DNA of 36,985 nucleotides from Phycisphaerales bacterium (GCA_018883105.1 VEQS01000004.1:1-36985), one strand, 5' to 3'; counted from the first letter of the stretch, positions 9,764 to 20,974 are shown. Numbers and translations are program-made. Notes: generated by a model not told the origin, from the letters alone.

Positions 9764-11101
9764 ATGGCGACGGACGCCGCGGCAACCGACTGGTTCGTGC
9801 CCTTCGTCGTGGCTCTTGCGTTCGCGGGGGCGGCGGTGGCCTTCGGGGCCATCGTCCTGTGGACCCGCGGCGCCGAGCGCCGGCGCATCTCCGCCGCCCT
9901 CGGCGCCCTCGGCGGAAACGACCTCGATCCCGTGCGCGGGGCGCGCGCGGCCGCCGGCGAGGCGGTGCGCCTCGACCGCGCGCTCGCCGAGCTCCGTGCC
10001 ATCGTCGAGACCGCGCCCGCGGGCATCATCGCCCTCGACGCCCTCGACCGGATCGTCACCATCAACCCGGCGGCCAAGCGCATCCTCGACGTCGGCGAGC
10101 GGCCGGCGGACGGCCGCCTCCTCGTCGAGCTCGCCCGCAGCCCCGAGCTCGAGTCGCTGATCGCCGGCGCGCGGGAGACCAGCCGGCGCGCCGATGCCGA
10201 GATCCGCTTCGCCTCCGCGGCCGGCACGCGCATCGCGCGCTGCGCGGTGGTGCCGCTGAGCCGCGCGGTCGGGTCGGCGGGCATGCTGCTGGTGCTCGAG
10301 GACCGCACGGAGCTCAGGCGCCTGGAGTCGCTGCGCACCGAGTTCGTCGCCAACGTCAGCCACGAGCTGCGCACGCCGATCACCTCGATCCGCGGCTACG
10401 CCGAGACGCTCGTCGACAGCTTCACGCTCGAGCCGGACGCCGCACGGTTCGCGCGCACCATCTCGCGCAGCGCGGCGCGGCTCGGGATGATCATCGACGA
10501 CCTGCTGCTGCTTTCCTCGCTCGAGGACCCCGACGCACGCGCCGAGCTCGACGCCTCGCCGGTGCGCGTGGCCGCGTTCGTGGCCGAGGCGGTCGAGCAG
10601 GCGGCGCCGCTCGCCGCCGAGAAGCGAATCGTGGTCGACGTGGCCGTCGACCATGACCTCTGGGTGATGGGCAACGCCGGGCTGCTCGCGCACGCCGTGG
10701 CCAACCTGGTGACGAACGCGGTCAAGTACGGGCCGGCCGATGCCGCGGTGCTGGTCGCGGCGCACGCCGAGTCCGGGAGCGCCGTCATCGAGGTCTCCGA
10801 CCGCGGGCCCGGCATCCCCGAGATCCACCGCGCGCGGCTCTTCGAGCGCTTCTACCGGATCGACCGGGCGCGCAGCCGCGACTCGGGCGGCACGGGACTG
10901 GGCCTGGCGATCGTCAAGCACGTGGCCGTGGCGCATGGCGGCGGCGCCGAGATCGAGAGCCGCACCGGCACCGACCACGGCAGCACGTTCCGGATCCGCC
11001 TGCCGCTCGCCGAGATGGGGCCGAACCACGTGATTCCCATCGCGCGCGCCACTCCTGATTCCGGGACAATGTCCCGCCCCGAGGGCCGCCAGTCGGCCTG
11101 A
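9764..11101 (+). CDS. phoR: PhoR-like sensor histidine kinase
   Basis: TM segment, PAS-like region, H-box FVANVSHELRTPITSIRGYAETL, HATPase GGTGLGLAIVKHVAVAHGG. Confidence 0.88.
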   Translation: MATDAAATDWFVPFVVALAFAGAAVAFGAIVLWTRGAERRRISAALGALGGNDLDPVRGARAAAGEAVRLDRALAELRAIVETAPAGIIALDALDRIVTINPAAKRILDVGERPADGRLLVELARSPELESLIAGARETSRRADAEIRFASAAGTRIARCAVVPLSRAVGSAGMLLVLEDRTELRRLESLRTEFVANVSHELRTPITSIRGYAETLVDSFTLEPDAARFARTISRSAARLGMIIDDLLLLSSLEDPDARAELDASPVRVAAFVAEAVEQAAPLAAEKRIVVDVAVDHDLWVMGNAGLLAHAVANLVTNAVKYGPADAAVLVAAHAESGSAVIEVSDRGPGIPEIHRARLFERFYRIDRARSRDSGGTGLGLAIVKHVAVAHGGGAEIESRTGTDHGSTFRIRLPLAEMGPNHVIPIARATPDSGTMSRPEGRQSA

Positions 11102-11129
11102 CCACCCCCACCGCCCGAGGCCACGATCC

Positions 11130-12131
<1,002 letters not shown>

Positions 12132-12147
12132 AGTAGGATCCGCCCCT

Positions 12148-12166
12148 CGGCGCGGGGACCGCGCCG
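12148..12166 (+). other. Intercistronic hairpin between pstS and pstC
   Basis: CGGCGCGG-GGA-CCGCGCCG, perfect 8-bp inverted repeat with 3-nt loop. Confidence 0.5.
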
Positions 12167-12174
12167 GGCAGACG

Positions 12175-13140
12175 ATGACCGCCGTGCCCGTCAGCCCCGC
12201 AGCGCGCGCCGCCGCCGCCAGCCGGCGGGGAACGCCGCGCGCCGCCCGGGTGCGCGACGCGCGCGAGCGGCTGATCCGCGGCGCGCTGGCCGGCTGCGCG
12301 CTCCTCTCGGTGGTCACCACCTTCGCGATCGTCGGCATCCTGGCCGGCGAGACCATCCGGTTCCTGGGGATGCCCGAGGTGTCGGTCGCCGACTTCCTGA
12401 CCGGCACCACCTGGTCGCCGCTCCTGGGGGCGCAGAAGCAGTTCGGCATCTGGCCGCTCGTGTGCGGCACGCTGCTGGTCACCGCCATCGCCGCCGCGTT
12501 CGCGCTTCCGGTCGGGCTGGTGACCGCCATCTACCTGAGCGAGTACGCCCCGCCCCGCGTGCGCACGGCGGTGAAGCCGGCGCTCGAGGTGCTCGCGGGC
12601 ATCCCGACCGTGGTCTACGGCTACTTCGCGCTCGCGGTGATCACGCCGTTCCTTCACGACCACGTGAGCGACCGCTTCGGCACCTTCAACGCGCTGGGCG
12701 CGGGCCTGGCGGTCGGCATCATGATCCTGCCGATCGTCGCGAGCCTCTCCGAGGACGCGCTGCGCGCCGTGCCGCGCAGCCTGCGCGACGCCGCCTACGC
12801 GATGGGCGGCACCCGCTTCGACGTGAGCGTCAAGGTGGTCGTGCCCGCGGCCCTCAGCGGCATCATGGCGAGCTGGCTCCTCGCCATCACGCGCGCCATC
12901 GGCGAGACGATGATCGTCGCGCTCGCCGCCGGCGGGAACCCGGCCCTCACGCTTGACCCCAGCGCCGAGGTGCAGACCATGACCGCCTACATGGTGCAGA
13001 TCTTCCTGGGGGATGCGCCCGCCACGGGCGTCGAGTACCGCTCGAGCTACGCGGTGGCCGCGGTGCTCTTCGTGATCACCCTGGGCCTGACGGTCGCGGG
13101 CAACCTGATCCTCCGCCGGTTCCGCGAGGAGTACGACTGA
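12175..13140 (+). CDS. pstC: Phosphate ABC transporter permease PstC
   Basis: [75 protein letters not shown]: PstC permease loops. Confidence 0.92.
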   Translation: MTAVPVSPAARAAAASRRGTPRAARVRDARERLIRGALAGCALLSVVTTFAIVGILAGETIRFLGMPEVSVADFLTGTTWSPLLGAQKQFGIWPLVCGTLLVTAIAAAFALPVGLVTAIYLSEYAPPRVRTAVKPALEVLAGIPTVVYGYFALAVITPFLHDHVSDRFGTFNALGAGLAVGIMILPIVASLSEDALRAVPRSLRDAAYAMGGTRFDVSVKVVVPAALSGIMASWLLAITRAIGETMIVALAAGGNPALTLDPSAEVQTMTAYMVQIFLGDAPATGVEYRSSYAVAAVLFVITLGLTVAGNLILRRFREEYD

Positions 13141-14129
13141 TGGCGGTGCCGGTCGCCACCGCCGCCCCGCCCGCCCGCCGGCCCGCCGACATCGTCGGCG
13201 CGGCGCCGCCTTCCTCGCAGCCGCTGCGCCGCGGGACCGACCGCGCGTTCCTGGCGCTCTGCCTGGCGCTCACGGCGCTTGCGGTGATGATCCTGGTGGT
13301 GCTCCTGGTCACGGTGTGGCGCGACGGGCACGGCCGCCTCTCGACCGACTTCCTGGCCAACTACCCAAGCCGCCGCCCCGGCGAGGCCGGCGTGAAGGCC
13401 GCGCTGTGGGGCAGCATCTGGGTGTGCGCCATCTGCGCGCTCACGGCGATCCCCGTCGGCCTCGGCACCGCGGTGTGGCTCGAGGAATTCGCGCCCCGCT
13501 CGCGCCTGACGAGCTTCGTCAAGATCAACATCTCGAACCTGGCCGGCGTGCCGAGCATCGTGTACGGCATCCTGGGCCTCACGGCGTTCGTGCGGCTCTT
13601 CGGTGCCGTCAGCGCCGACCGGCCGCTCACGCTTGGCGACCCCGACTCGCCGCTGTACCTGCAGCTTCCCCTCGGCCACGGCGTGCTCGCCGGCGGGCTC
13701 ACGCTCATGCTCGTGGTGCTGCCGATCGTGATCGTCTCCAGCCAGGAGGCGCTGCGGTCGGTGCCGCGCAGCCTGCGCGCCGGCGCCATGGCCCTCGGCG
13801 CCACGCGCTGGCAGGCCACGTGGAGCATCACGCTGCCGGCGGCGCTCCCCATGATCCTCACCGGCTCGATCCTGGCCATCAGCCGCGCGATCGGCGAGGC
13901 CGCGCCGATCCTGGTGCTCGGCGTGCCGCTCTTCATCCGTTCCGTCCCGAACAACCTCGCCAGCGACTTCACGGTGCTGCCGCTCCAGATCTACAACTGG
14001 GCCAATCGCCCCGGCGACGCCTTCCACGAGCTGGCGGCGGCGGCGATCATCGTGCTGCTGGCCGTGCTGCTGACCTTCAACGCCGTGGCCGTCGTCATCC
14101 GCCAGCGGCTCCACCGTTCCACCCAATGA
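13140..14129 (+). CDS. pstA: Phosphate ABC transporter permease PstA
   Basis: [74 protein letters not shown]; 1-bp overlap with pstC stop. Confidence 0.92.
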   Translation: MAVPVATAAPPARRPADIVGAAPPSSQPLRRGTDRAFLALCLALTALAVMILVVLLVTVWRDGHGRLSTDFLANYPSRRPGEAGVKAALWGSIWVCAICALTAIPVGLGTAVWLEEFAPRSRLTSFVKINISNLAGVPSIVYGILGLTAFVRLFGAVSADRPLTLGDPDSPLYLQLPLGHGVLAGGLTLMLVVLPIVIVSSQEALRSVPRSLRAGAMALGATRWQATWSITLPAALPMILTGSILAISRAIGEAAPILVLGVPLFIRSVPNNLASDFTVLPLQIYNWANRPGDAFHELAAAAIIVLLAVLLTFNAVAVVIRQRLHRSTQ

Positions 14130-14986
14130 GCGCCTCCATGACCACGCCCGCGAACGCCCCCGCCACCGGCGACGTCACGCTCCGGCGCCCCGACCTCGCG
14201 CCCGCCAAGCCCGCCGCGCCCGCGCAGCCGCCGCCGACCTGCATCCGCGCCGCCGGCTTCGATGCCTGGTACGGGGAGTTCCACGCGCTGAAGGGCATCA
14301 CGCTCGAGATCCCGAAGAACCGCGTGACCGCCTTCATCGGGCCCTCGGGCTGCGGCAAGAGCACGTTCCTGCGCTGGATGAACCGGATGAACGACGCCAT
14401 CGCCGGGGCGCGCGCGTCGGGAACGCTGACCCTCGACGGCGACAGCCTGCTCGACCGCGAGCTCGACGTGGTGGGACTGCGCCGCCGCGTGGGCATGGTG
14501 TTCCAGAAGCCGAACCCGTTCCCGAAGTCGATCTACGACAACGTCGCCTTCGGGCCCCGTCTCCACCGCAAGTTCTCCCGCACCGACCTCGACGAGCTGG
14601 TCGAGAGCGCCCTGCGCGCGGCCGCGCTCTGGGACGAGGTGAAGGACCGCCTGGGCGCCAGCGCCCTGGGGCTCTCGGGCGGCCAGCAGCAGCGCCTGTG
14701 CATCGCCCGCGCCGTCGCCGTGGGGCCGGAGGTCCTGCTGATGGACGAGCCGTGCTCCGCGCTCGACCCACGCTCCACCGCCCGCATCGAGGAGCTGATC
14801 CGAGAGCTCGAGGCCGACTACACCATCGTGATCGTCACCCACAACATGCAGCAGGCCGCCCGCGTCAGCGACCGGACGGCCTTCTTCTACGAGGGGTCGC
14901 TGGTGGAGCTCGGCGACACCGACGAGATCTTCACCAACCCGAGGAACAAGCAGACCGAGGACTACGTCTCGGGCCGCTTCGGCTAA
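14126..14986 (+). CDS. pstB: Phosphate ABC transporter ATP-binding protein PstB
   Basis: [81 protein letters not shown] overlap with pstA. Confidence 0.95.
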   Translation: MSASMTTPANAPATGDVTLRRPDLAPAKPAAPAQPPPTCIRAAGFDAWYGEFHALKGITLEIPKNRVTAFIGPSGCGKSTFLRWMNRMNDAIAGARASGTLTLDGDSLLDRELDVVGLRRRVGMVFQKPNPFPKSIYDNVAFGPRLHRKFSRTDLDELVESALRAAALWDEVKDRLGASALGLSGGQQQRLCIARAVAVGPEVLLMDEPCSALDPRSTARIEELIRELEADYTIVIVTHNMQQAARVSDRTAFFYEGSLVELGDTDEIFTNPRNKQTEDYVSGRFG

Positions 14987-15023
14987 GGATCGGTTAGGAT
15001 CGGGTTCAGGCGAAGACGACAGC

Positions 15024-15680
15024 ATGGCCATCGACCTCAAGACCGAGATCGTCCACCTCCGCCGCGGGCTCCTGGCCATGGGTGCGGCCACCGAGCAGCG
15101 GCTCGAGTTCGCGGTGCGCGCGCTCCTGGAGCAGGACGTGGCCGCCGCCGCCGCCGTGAAGGCCGGCGACAACGAGATCGACGCCATGGAGGTCGACCTG
15201 GAGACGCAGTGCATGAAGGTGCTGGCGCTGGGGGCCCCGGTGGCGCACGACCTGCGCTTCGTCCTCAGCGTGGTCCGCATCTCGGCCGACTTCGAGCGGA
15301 TCGCGGACCTGAGCCGGGGCATCGCCAAGAAGGTCATCCGATGGTCCGACTCGAGCCGCCCCGTCGAGGTGCCGGGCGCGCTCGCCGACATGGCCGAGGC
15401 CGCGAAGACCATGCTCGCCGACGTGCTCGCCGCGCTCTCCGACGAGGATCCCGAGCTCTGCCGCGAGGTGCGCCGCGCCGACCGCCGCGTCGACGACCTG
15501 AACAAGGAGGTCGTGGCCGGGGCGCGCCAGCTCATCCAGGACGACGTATCGCGCACCGCCGAGGGCATCGACCTCATGCAGATCGCCCAGCGGCTCGAGC
15601 GCATCGCCGACATCACCACGAACATCGCCGAGGACGTGATCTTCCTCGTCGAGGGACGCGTGGTGCGGCACGAGGGCTGA
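15024..15680 (+). CDS. phoU: Phosphate signaling complex protein PhoU
   Basis: Duplicated PhoU helical repeat: LDLETQCMKVLALGAPVAHDLRFVLSVVRISADFERIADLSRGIAKK ... RLERIADITTNIAEDVIFLVEG. Confidence 0.92.
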   Translation: MAIDLKTEIVHLRRGLLAMGAATEQRLEFAVRALLEQDVAAAAAVKAGDNEIDAMEVDLETQCMKVLALGAPVAHDLRFVLSVVRISADFERIADLSRGIAKKVIRWSDSSRPVEVPGALADMAEAAKTMLADVLAALSDEDPELCREVRRADRRVDDLNKEVVAGARQLIQDDVSRTAEGIDLMQIAQRLERIADITTNIAEDVIFLVEGRVVRHEG

Positions 15681-15745
15681 GGCAACACGCGACCTTCGCG
15701 CGCACCTGACCGGGTCCTGATGGGCCGCGCACGGTTCCTTCACGG

Positions 15746-15768
15746 ACGGGAGGCAACATCCCTCCCGT
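15746..15768 (+). promoter_or_regulatory. Hairpin overlapping the predicted RBS and GTG start of the PhoD-like gene
   Basis: ACGGGAGG-CAACATC-CCTCCCGT perfect 8-bp stem; includes purine-rich GGGAGG and the first two bases of the GTG start (15767-15769). Confidence 0.4.
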
Positions 15769-17635
15769 GAAGACGCCCACTGACGTCGTGATCCTGCCCG
15801 TCCTCGGCGCCGCACTTGCCGTCCATGCCGGAGGGGCCGCCGCAGCCCCGCCGCGCGTCGGCATCGGGGACGCCATGGACGGATCCGTGTGGGCGATCCT
15901 CGCCCCGGCCTCGGGGACCGGCGCGGTGCAGTTCGAGGTCGCCGAAGATGCGGCCTTCGAACGCACCGTGTTCGCCGCCTCGATCGCGGTGGCCGATGCG
16001 CTGGTGCCGGGCAAGGTGCGCATCGATGGGCTTGACCCGGCCCGCCGCTACCACTTTCGCGCAGCGCAGGGCCAGGAGGCCCGCCTCGGGGCATTCCGGC
16101 CGGCGGCCACTTCGGTGCAGACCGGCGCGCCGTTCGCCGGGGCCCGCTTCGGGGTGACCGGGGACTGGCGGGGCGACGTCGGGCTCTTCACCGCCATCGC
16201 CAACGTGCCCGGCCGCGACCTGGGCTTCTTCGTCAAGCTCGGGGACACGGTCTACGCCGACGTGGCAAGCCCAGCCGTGCCCGGCGGCCCGGCCCAGACG
16301 CTCGCGGAATTCCGGGCCAAGCACGTCGAGAACTACGCGCCCTCGTACGGCATCGACCCGTGGGGCGCGCTGGCCTCGAGCGTGCTCACGTTCGCAACCA
16401 TCGACGACCACGAGGTCACCAACAACTTCAGCGGCGGCGCCCGTGGCACGGATGGCTCCTGGTACAACCGGGGCGACCTGTTCGTCAACGGGCTGCAGGC
16501 CTTCGTCGAGCACAACCCGATGTCCCCCGAGCCGCTGCCCGCCGTCGGGGATCCGCGGACCGATGGCCGCCCAGACCTGTTTCGGTCCTTCCGCTGGGGC
16601 CAGGACGCGGCGGTGTTCATGGTGGACACTCGCTCGTTCCGCGATGTCAACGTGCCCGCGGTGGCCAACCCGTTCGACCCCGTGCAGGTCCTGGCCTTCC
16701 TCCAGGCGAGCTTCAACCCCGCGCGCACGATGCTGTCGCAGCGCCAGCTCGGCCGGTTCCTCCACGACCTGGAGGCCGCAGACCGAGGCGGCGCGACGTG
16801 GAAGTTCGTGATGACCTCCGTGCCGTTCCAGAACTTCGGGCCGCTCCAGGGCGAGGACCGATGGGAAGGGTATGCGGCGGAGCGGGCGTTCATCATGCAG
16901 CAGATCGCGCTGCGCGGCATCCGCAACGTGGTCTTCGTGACCGCCGACTTCCACGGCACGATCGTGAACGACATCACGGTGCCCAGCCCATCCAACCCGC
17001 AGCAGCAGCTCTTCACCGGGAGCTGGGAGATCATCACCGGTTCCGTGGCGTACTCGGCGCCGGCCGGCCCGACGCTCGCGCAGCTCGGCCTCGCCACCGG
17101 CGCGATCACCGCGGGCCAGTACGCGACGTACCTGTCCCTCCCGACCGCCCAGGCCAAGGACGCCTTCATCTCCGGCGTGCTCGATGCCGTGGTCGGCGGC
17201 TTCGGCTACTCACCGGTCGGTCTGCAGGATCCCTCGATCGACGAGACGTTCGAGGTCGGCGGCCCCGTCGCCGTGCACCACTACGGATGGACGGAGTTCG
17301 ACGTGGATCCCGTGAGCAAGCGGCTGACGGTGACCACCTACGGCGTCGACTGGTACACGCCTCAGGACGTCATCGCGAACCCGGACGCCATCATTGCCCG
17401 CCCCCTCACCGTTAGACAGCGCTTCTCCGTGGCCGCGCGGCCGCTGACCCGCCCCTGCATCGCGGACCTGTCCGGCGACGGACGGGTCGACGGCATCGAC
17501 CTCGGAATCATGCTGGGTGCCTGGGGCCGGTGCGGCGCGGGACCCTGCGCGGCGGACGTCAATCTCGACGGGGTCGTGAACGGCACGGACCTCGGCACCC
17601 TACTCGGGGCATGGGGCTCCTGCTCCGGCACCTGA
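15767..17635 (+). CDS. phoD: PhoD-like alkaline phosphatase with C-terminal GC-type dockerin-like domain
   Basis: KLGDTVYAD, TIDDHEVTNNF, FMVDTRSFR, FVTADFHG motifs of the PhoD family; C-term CIADLSGDGRVDGIDLGIMLGAWGRCGAGPCAADVNLDGVVNGTDLGTLLGAWGSC. Confidence 0.87.
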   Translation: MKTPTDVVILPVLGAALAVHAGGAAAAPPRVGIGDAMDGSVWAILAPASGTGAVQFEVAEDAAFERTVFAASIAVADALVPGKVRIDGLDPARRYHFRAAQGQEARLGAFRPAATSVQTGAPFAGARFGVTGDWRGDVGLFTAIANVPGRDLGFFVKLGDTVYADVASPAVPGGPAQTLAEFRAKHVENYAPSYGIDPWGALASSVLTFATIDDHEVTNNFSGGARGTDGSWYNRGDLFVNGLQAFVEHNPMSPEPLPAVGDPRTDGRPDLFRSFRWGQDAAVFMVDTRSFRDVNVPAVANPFDPVQVLAFLQASFNPARTMLSQRQLGRFLHDLEAADRGGATWKFVMTSVPFQNFGPLQGEDRWEGYAAERAFIMQQIALRGIRNVVFVTADFHGTIVNDITVPSPSNPQQQLFTGSWEIITGSVAYSAPAGPTLAQLGLATGAITAGQYATYLSLPTAQAKDAFISGVLDAVVGGFGYSPVGLQDPSIDETFEVGGPVAVHHYGWTEFDVDPVSKRLTVTTYGVDWYTPQDVIANPDAIIARPLTVRQRFSVAARPLTRPCIADLSGDGRVDGIDLGIMLGAWGRCGAGPCAADVNLDGVVNGTDLGTLLGAWGSCSGT

Positions 17636-17767
17636 CGGACGGGACCGCGGCCGTGTCGGCGGGCGGTGCGTCCCGGCGGTCGGGCGCGGCCTGAAGCGAA
17701 GAGGCACCCGTTCTTCACCCGCTCTTGACGCCGGGAGCCGGGTGCGTGGCACACTCCCCGGCGGAGG

Positions 17768-18385
17768 ATGAAATCAATGGGAACGAGGGTTGCACCGCAT
17801 GTCGCGGCCGCCTTGTGGCTGGCCCTGTCAACGCCTTCGCTCGCGGGAATCGTGCTCGACGAGGCGACTGCCGGCGACTTCTCCGACGACCGCCTGGCGC
17901 CGACGGCGGTGACGCTCGGCAGCGGCGCAAACGTCATCGCTGGGATGTTCGGCATCTCCGCCGCGGGCCTGGAGCACGACCTCGACTACGTCCGCTTCAC
18001 CGTGCCCACGGGCTTCATGCTCACGCGCATGGTCGTGCAGGACGCGTACGTGGGCGGCGCATTCTCGTTCGTCGGGATGCAGGCGGGGCCGGTGGTGACG
18101 ATCCCGCACACGTGGGACAGCGTCAACTCGCCGCTGCTCGGATGGGCGCACTTCGGCACGTCGAGCATCGGGCTTGACCTCCTGCCCACCATGGCAATGT
18201 CGCCCGGGTCCGTCGGGTTCACGGCCCCGCTGGGGGCGGGCACCTACACGCTCTGGATGATGGAGCTGGACGGCGGCGAGCCGTATCGCTACCGCTTCGG
18301 CCTCGAGGTCGTCGCCGTCCCCGGCCCGGGCGCGGCGTGGCTCGCTGCCGTCGTCGCGCGCCGACGACGCCGCCGCTCACAGTGA
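17768..18385 (+). CDS. Secreted protein with PEP-CTERM-like C-terminal sorting tail
   Basis: N-terminal signal peptide (HVAAALWLALSTPSLA); C-term VPGPGAAWLAAVVARRRRRRSQ (VPxPG, short hydrophobic helix, Arg cluster). Confidence 0.7.
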   Translation: MKSMGTRVAPHVAAALWLALSTPSLAGIVLDEATAGDFSDDRLAPTAVTLGSGANVIAGMFGISAAGLEHDLDYVRFTVPTGFMLTRMVVQDAYVGGAFSFVGMQAGPVVTIPHTWDSVNSPLLGWAHFGTSSIGLDLLPTMAMSPGSVGFTAPLGAGTYTLWMMELDGGEPYRYRFGLEVVAVPGPGAAWLAAVVARRRRRRSQ

Positions 18386-19732
18386 CGCGAGGAACGCCAG
18401 GAGCGCGCGGCGCTCCTCCTCGGGCATGGCGACGAACGCGTCGCGAGAGCGCTGCGCCTCGCCGCCGTGCCAGAGCACGGCCTCCTCGAGCGACCGCGCC
18501 CGGCCGTCATGCAGGTAGCGGCTGTGCCCGTTCACCGTGGGCACCAGGCCGATTCCCCAGAGCGGCGGCGTGCGCCATTCGCGGCCGGATGCATCGCCGT
18601 CGCGGCGGCCGTCGGCCAGGCCCTCCCCCATGTCGTGCAGCAGCAGGTCCGTGAAGGGCCGGAACACGGCGCCGCGCAGCGCGGCCACCGGGGACGTGTC
18701 GCCGGATCGCAGTTCCGGCACGTGGCACGCGGCGCACCCGGCACGCATGAAGGCCTGTCGGCCCAGCGCGACGCGCGGGTCGTCCGGCGCCCGCTGCGCG
18801 GGCACCGCGAGCGTCCGGCAATAGTGCGCCACGCGCGACACCTTGTGCGCATCGACCTCGGGCGAGCCGCCGGACGGCTCCCGGACCGAACCCGACTGCG
18901 AGTCCGTCAGGACCTCCGCGGGGAACAGCGGGCTCGTGATGCCCATGTCCTCCGAGAACGCCGCCTGCACCTGGTCCTCCAGGGTGGCCTGCGACGCCTT
19001 CCAGCCGAAGCGACCGACACGGCCGCCGACGGCCAGCCGATGCGCGCGGCCCGAGATCCCGTCGCCGTCACGGTCCTGCGGATCCTCGCGCGCGAGGATC
19101 GTGGCGTCGTCCACGGCCTCGAGCAGCCCGCCGCCGACGAGCTGCGGCCCCACCCGAAGCGACAGCCGCACCTCGCCCAGCGGCCCGTATCCCGGTTCCT
19201 CCGGCGAGATCTTCCAGCGCTCGAGCTCGAACGGCGTGCCGTCGGCGTAGCGGCCGTGCTCGCGGACGGGATCGACCCGCACCCGCACCTCGGGACGCAC
19301 GCCGGGCACGGCGTGGTCCTGAAGCTGGCGTCCGTAGACCGGATGGGCCTCGCCATCACGCGCATGCGGACTGACGAGGACGATCCATCCCGCCGAAGCC
19401 GATCCGTCGCCGACGGGCGGCAGTCCCCGGCCGTCCTCGGCGTGGCAGGCGCTGCAGGAGCTGGCGGCGAAGAGCGGACCAAGGCCGTCGCGGCCCTCGG
19501 CGGAAGCCGGCGCGACGACCCAGTTGTCGCGGAAGAGCGCGTTGCCCACGCTGAACGCGCGCCGGTCCTCGCGCGACAGTCCCGGCAGCGGCAGCGAGAA
19601 TGCGTTCGTCCCGTCCACGTCGACGGTGGCCGGCCCGCCGAGCCGACCGGGGGCATCGGTGGCCGCCCCGGCCGCGATCATCGCGCCGACCGCGAGCGCC
19701 GCGGCGGACGCCGCCCGGCGGACCGCGCTCAT
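18377..19732 (-). CDS. DUF1111 di-heme oxidoreductase (thiol oxidoreductase-like)
   Basis: Two CxxCH motifs (SSCSACHAEDGRGLPP and GCAACHVPELRSG); DLLLHDMGEGLAD, RYLHDGRARSLEEAVLWHGGEA typical of the family. Confidence 0.87.
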   Translation of the reverse strand: MSAVRRAASAAALAVGAMIAAGAATDAPGRLGGPATVDVDGTNAFSLPLPGLSREDRRAFSVGNALFRDNWVVAPASAEGRDGLGPLFAASSCSACHAEDGRGLPPVGDGSASAGWIVLVSPHARDGEAHPVYGRQLQDHAVPGVRPEVRVRVDPVREHGRYADGTPFELERWKISPEEPGYGPLGEVRLSLRVGPQLVGGGLLEAVDDATILAREDPQDRDGDGISGRAHRLAVGGRVGRFGWKASQATLEDQVQAAFSEDMGITSPLFPAEVLTDSQSGSVREPSGGSPEVDAHKVSRVAHYCRTLAVPAQRAPDDPRVALGRQAFMRAGCAACHVPELRSGDTSPVAALRGAVFRPFTDLLLHDMGEGLADGRRDGDASGREWRTPPLWGIGLVPTVNGHSRYLHDGRARSLEEAVLWHGGEAQRSRDAFVAMPEEERRALLAFLASL

Positions 19733-20862
19733 CCCTGCGGCTCCGAGGGGAGCGACAGTCCCATCGCGCGCGCACCCGCCGCGATCGCCTCGGAGAGCGC
19801 CTCGAGCGACTCCATCGCCTCGGTGACGCGCACGCGCTCCACGGATCCGTTCGGCGACCGCACGGCGCGGTCGAACGGCGCGGGCATCGCATTGACGGCT
19901 CGCACCGCACGCGCGAGGGACTCGTCGACGCGCGCGGCCGCGGCCGCATCCCGCGCGCGGATCGCGGCGATGGCACCATCGTCGCCGGAGAGCACGTCAC
20001 GGATCCCCTCGATGTTCGCACGGAAGTCCAGGTGCGTCGTGTCGCTGAAGCAGCTGTGCTCCTCCTCCTGGTCGCGGGTCTCCAGGGCGACTGCCATCCG
20101 CTCGCCCGACATCTCGAAGCCGGAAAGCAGCGCGGGGCCCGTGAGGACCGCGCGCATCGCACCCGGGTCGTCGACGAACCGGGCCCGGAACGCGCCGCCG
20201 TCCGCGCGCCACTCGCGGGCGACCGCATCGAGATCCTCGCAGAGGAGCTCGGTGACCTCGAGCAGGTACTCCCGGCGCCGGGCGGCGCGCGGGCCCGAGG
20301 CGTCGAGGAAATCGGCCACGGGCCGATTGCCGGGGCCGTCGTCCGAGCGGTCCTCGCCCCAGAGCATGAACTCGATCGCGTGCCATCCGGTGCACACGTT
20401 GGTCTCGCCGCCGCGCTGGTTCAGCAGTCGCAGGATGGCGCGGCCGAGCGATGGGTAGGTGGCGGGGTCTCCGATGATGCCGCGGGCCTGCGAGCGATCC
20501 GCCGGCTCGATGTACGCCTCATCGACGGGCCAGGCGTTGAGCCACGTCTCCCGCCCGCCGCGCCGCGCGTCGATCGGGCCGCCGCCGAAGCGAAGCGCCT
20601 CGGTGCGGCCGTAGTCGATGCGGGCGGCCGTCCATGCGGCGCGCGCCTTCGAGAGGCCGGCCTCGGTGGGTGCGGCGCAGAGGGCGCGTACGTCCGCCCG
20701 CAGCACGAGCGCCGAGGCGAGCGATGCGGCATAGGCGCGTTCGGCGCGCGCGGCGTGCGCCGAGACACACGCACGGTCGATGTCCGCCGTGCCCACCGGC
20801 GCGGGAGGCGGCAAGAGGACGAACGGGATCGCCAGTGCGGTGGCGTGGATCGACGGCAGCAC
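19729..20862 (-). CDS. Imelysin family (M75-like) protein
   Basis: GWHAIEFMLWGED (GxHxxE motif), YIEPADRSQARGIIGDPATYPSLGRAILRLLNQRGGETNVCTG; 4-bp overlap with the downstream DUF1111 gene. Confidence 0.87.
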   Translation of the reverse strand: MLPSIHATALAIPFVLLPPPAPVGTADIDRACVSAHAARAERAYAASLASALVLRADVRALCAAPTEAGLSKARAAWTAARIDYGRTEALRFGGGPIDARRGGRETWLNAWPVDEAYIEPADRSQARGIIGDPATYPSLGRAILRLLNQRGGETNVCTGWHAIEFMLWGEDRSDDGPGNRPVADFLDASGPRAARRREYLLEVTELLCEDLDAVAREWRADGGAFRARFVDDPGAMRAVLTGPALLSGFEMSGERMAVALETRDQEEEHSCFSDTTHLDFRANIEGIRDVLSGDDGAIAAIRARDAAAAARVDESLARAVRAVNAMPAPFDRAVRSPNGSVERVRVTEAMESLEALSEAIAAGARAMGLSLPSEPQG

Positions 20863-20974
20863 GCAACTACGGTAAGGACAGGCCCACCGGGCGGGCGGGG
20901 CCCGCGCGCGAACGAACGCAATCTGAAGCCGCGCTTTGCCAATCGTTCACCGTCGGCGACGAGCCTGCCCGCCG

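Noticed and set aside
11060-11074. CGGGAC-AAT-GTCCCG inverted repeat near phoR end
   Set aside because: Short, inside the phoR coding end, no supporting element; could be chance.
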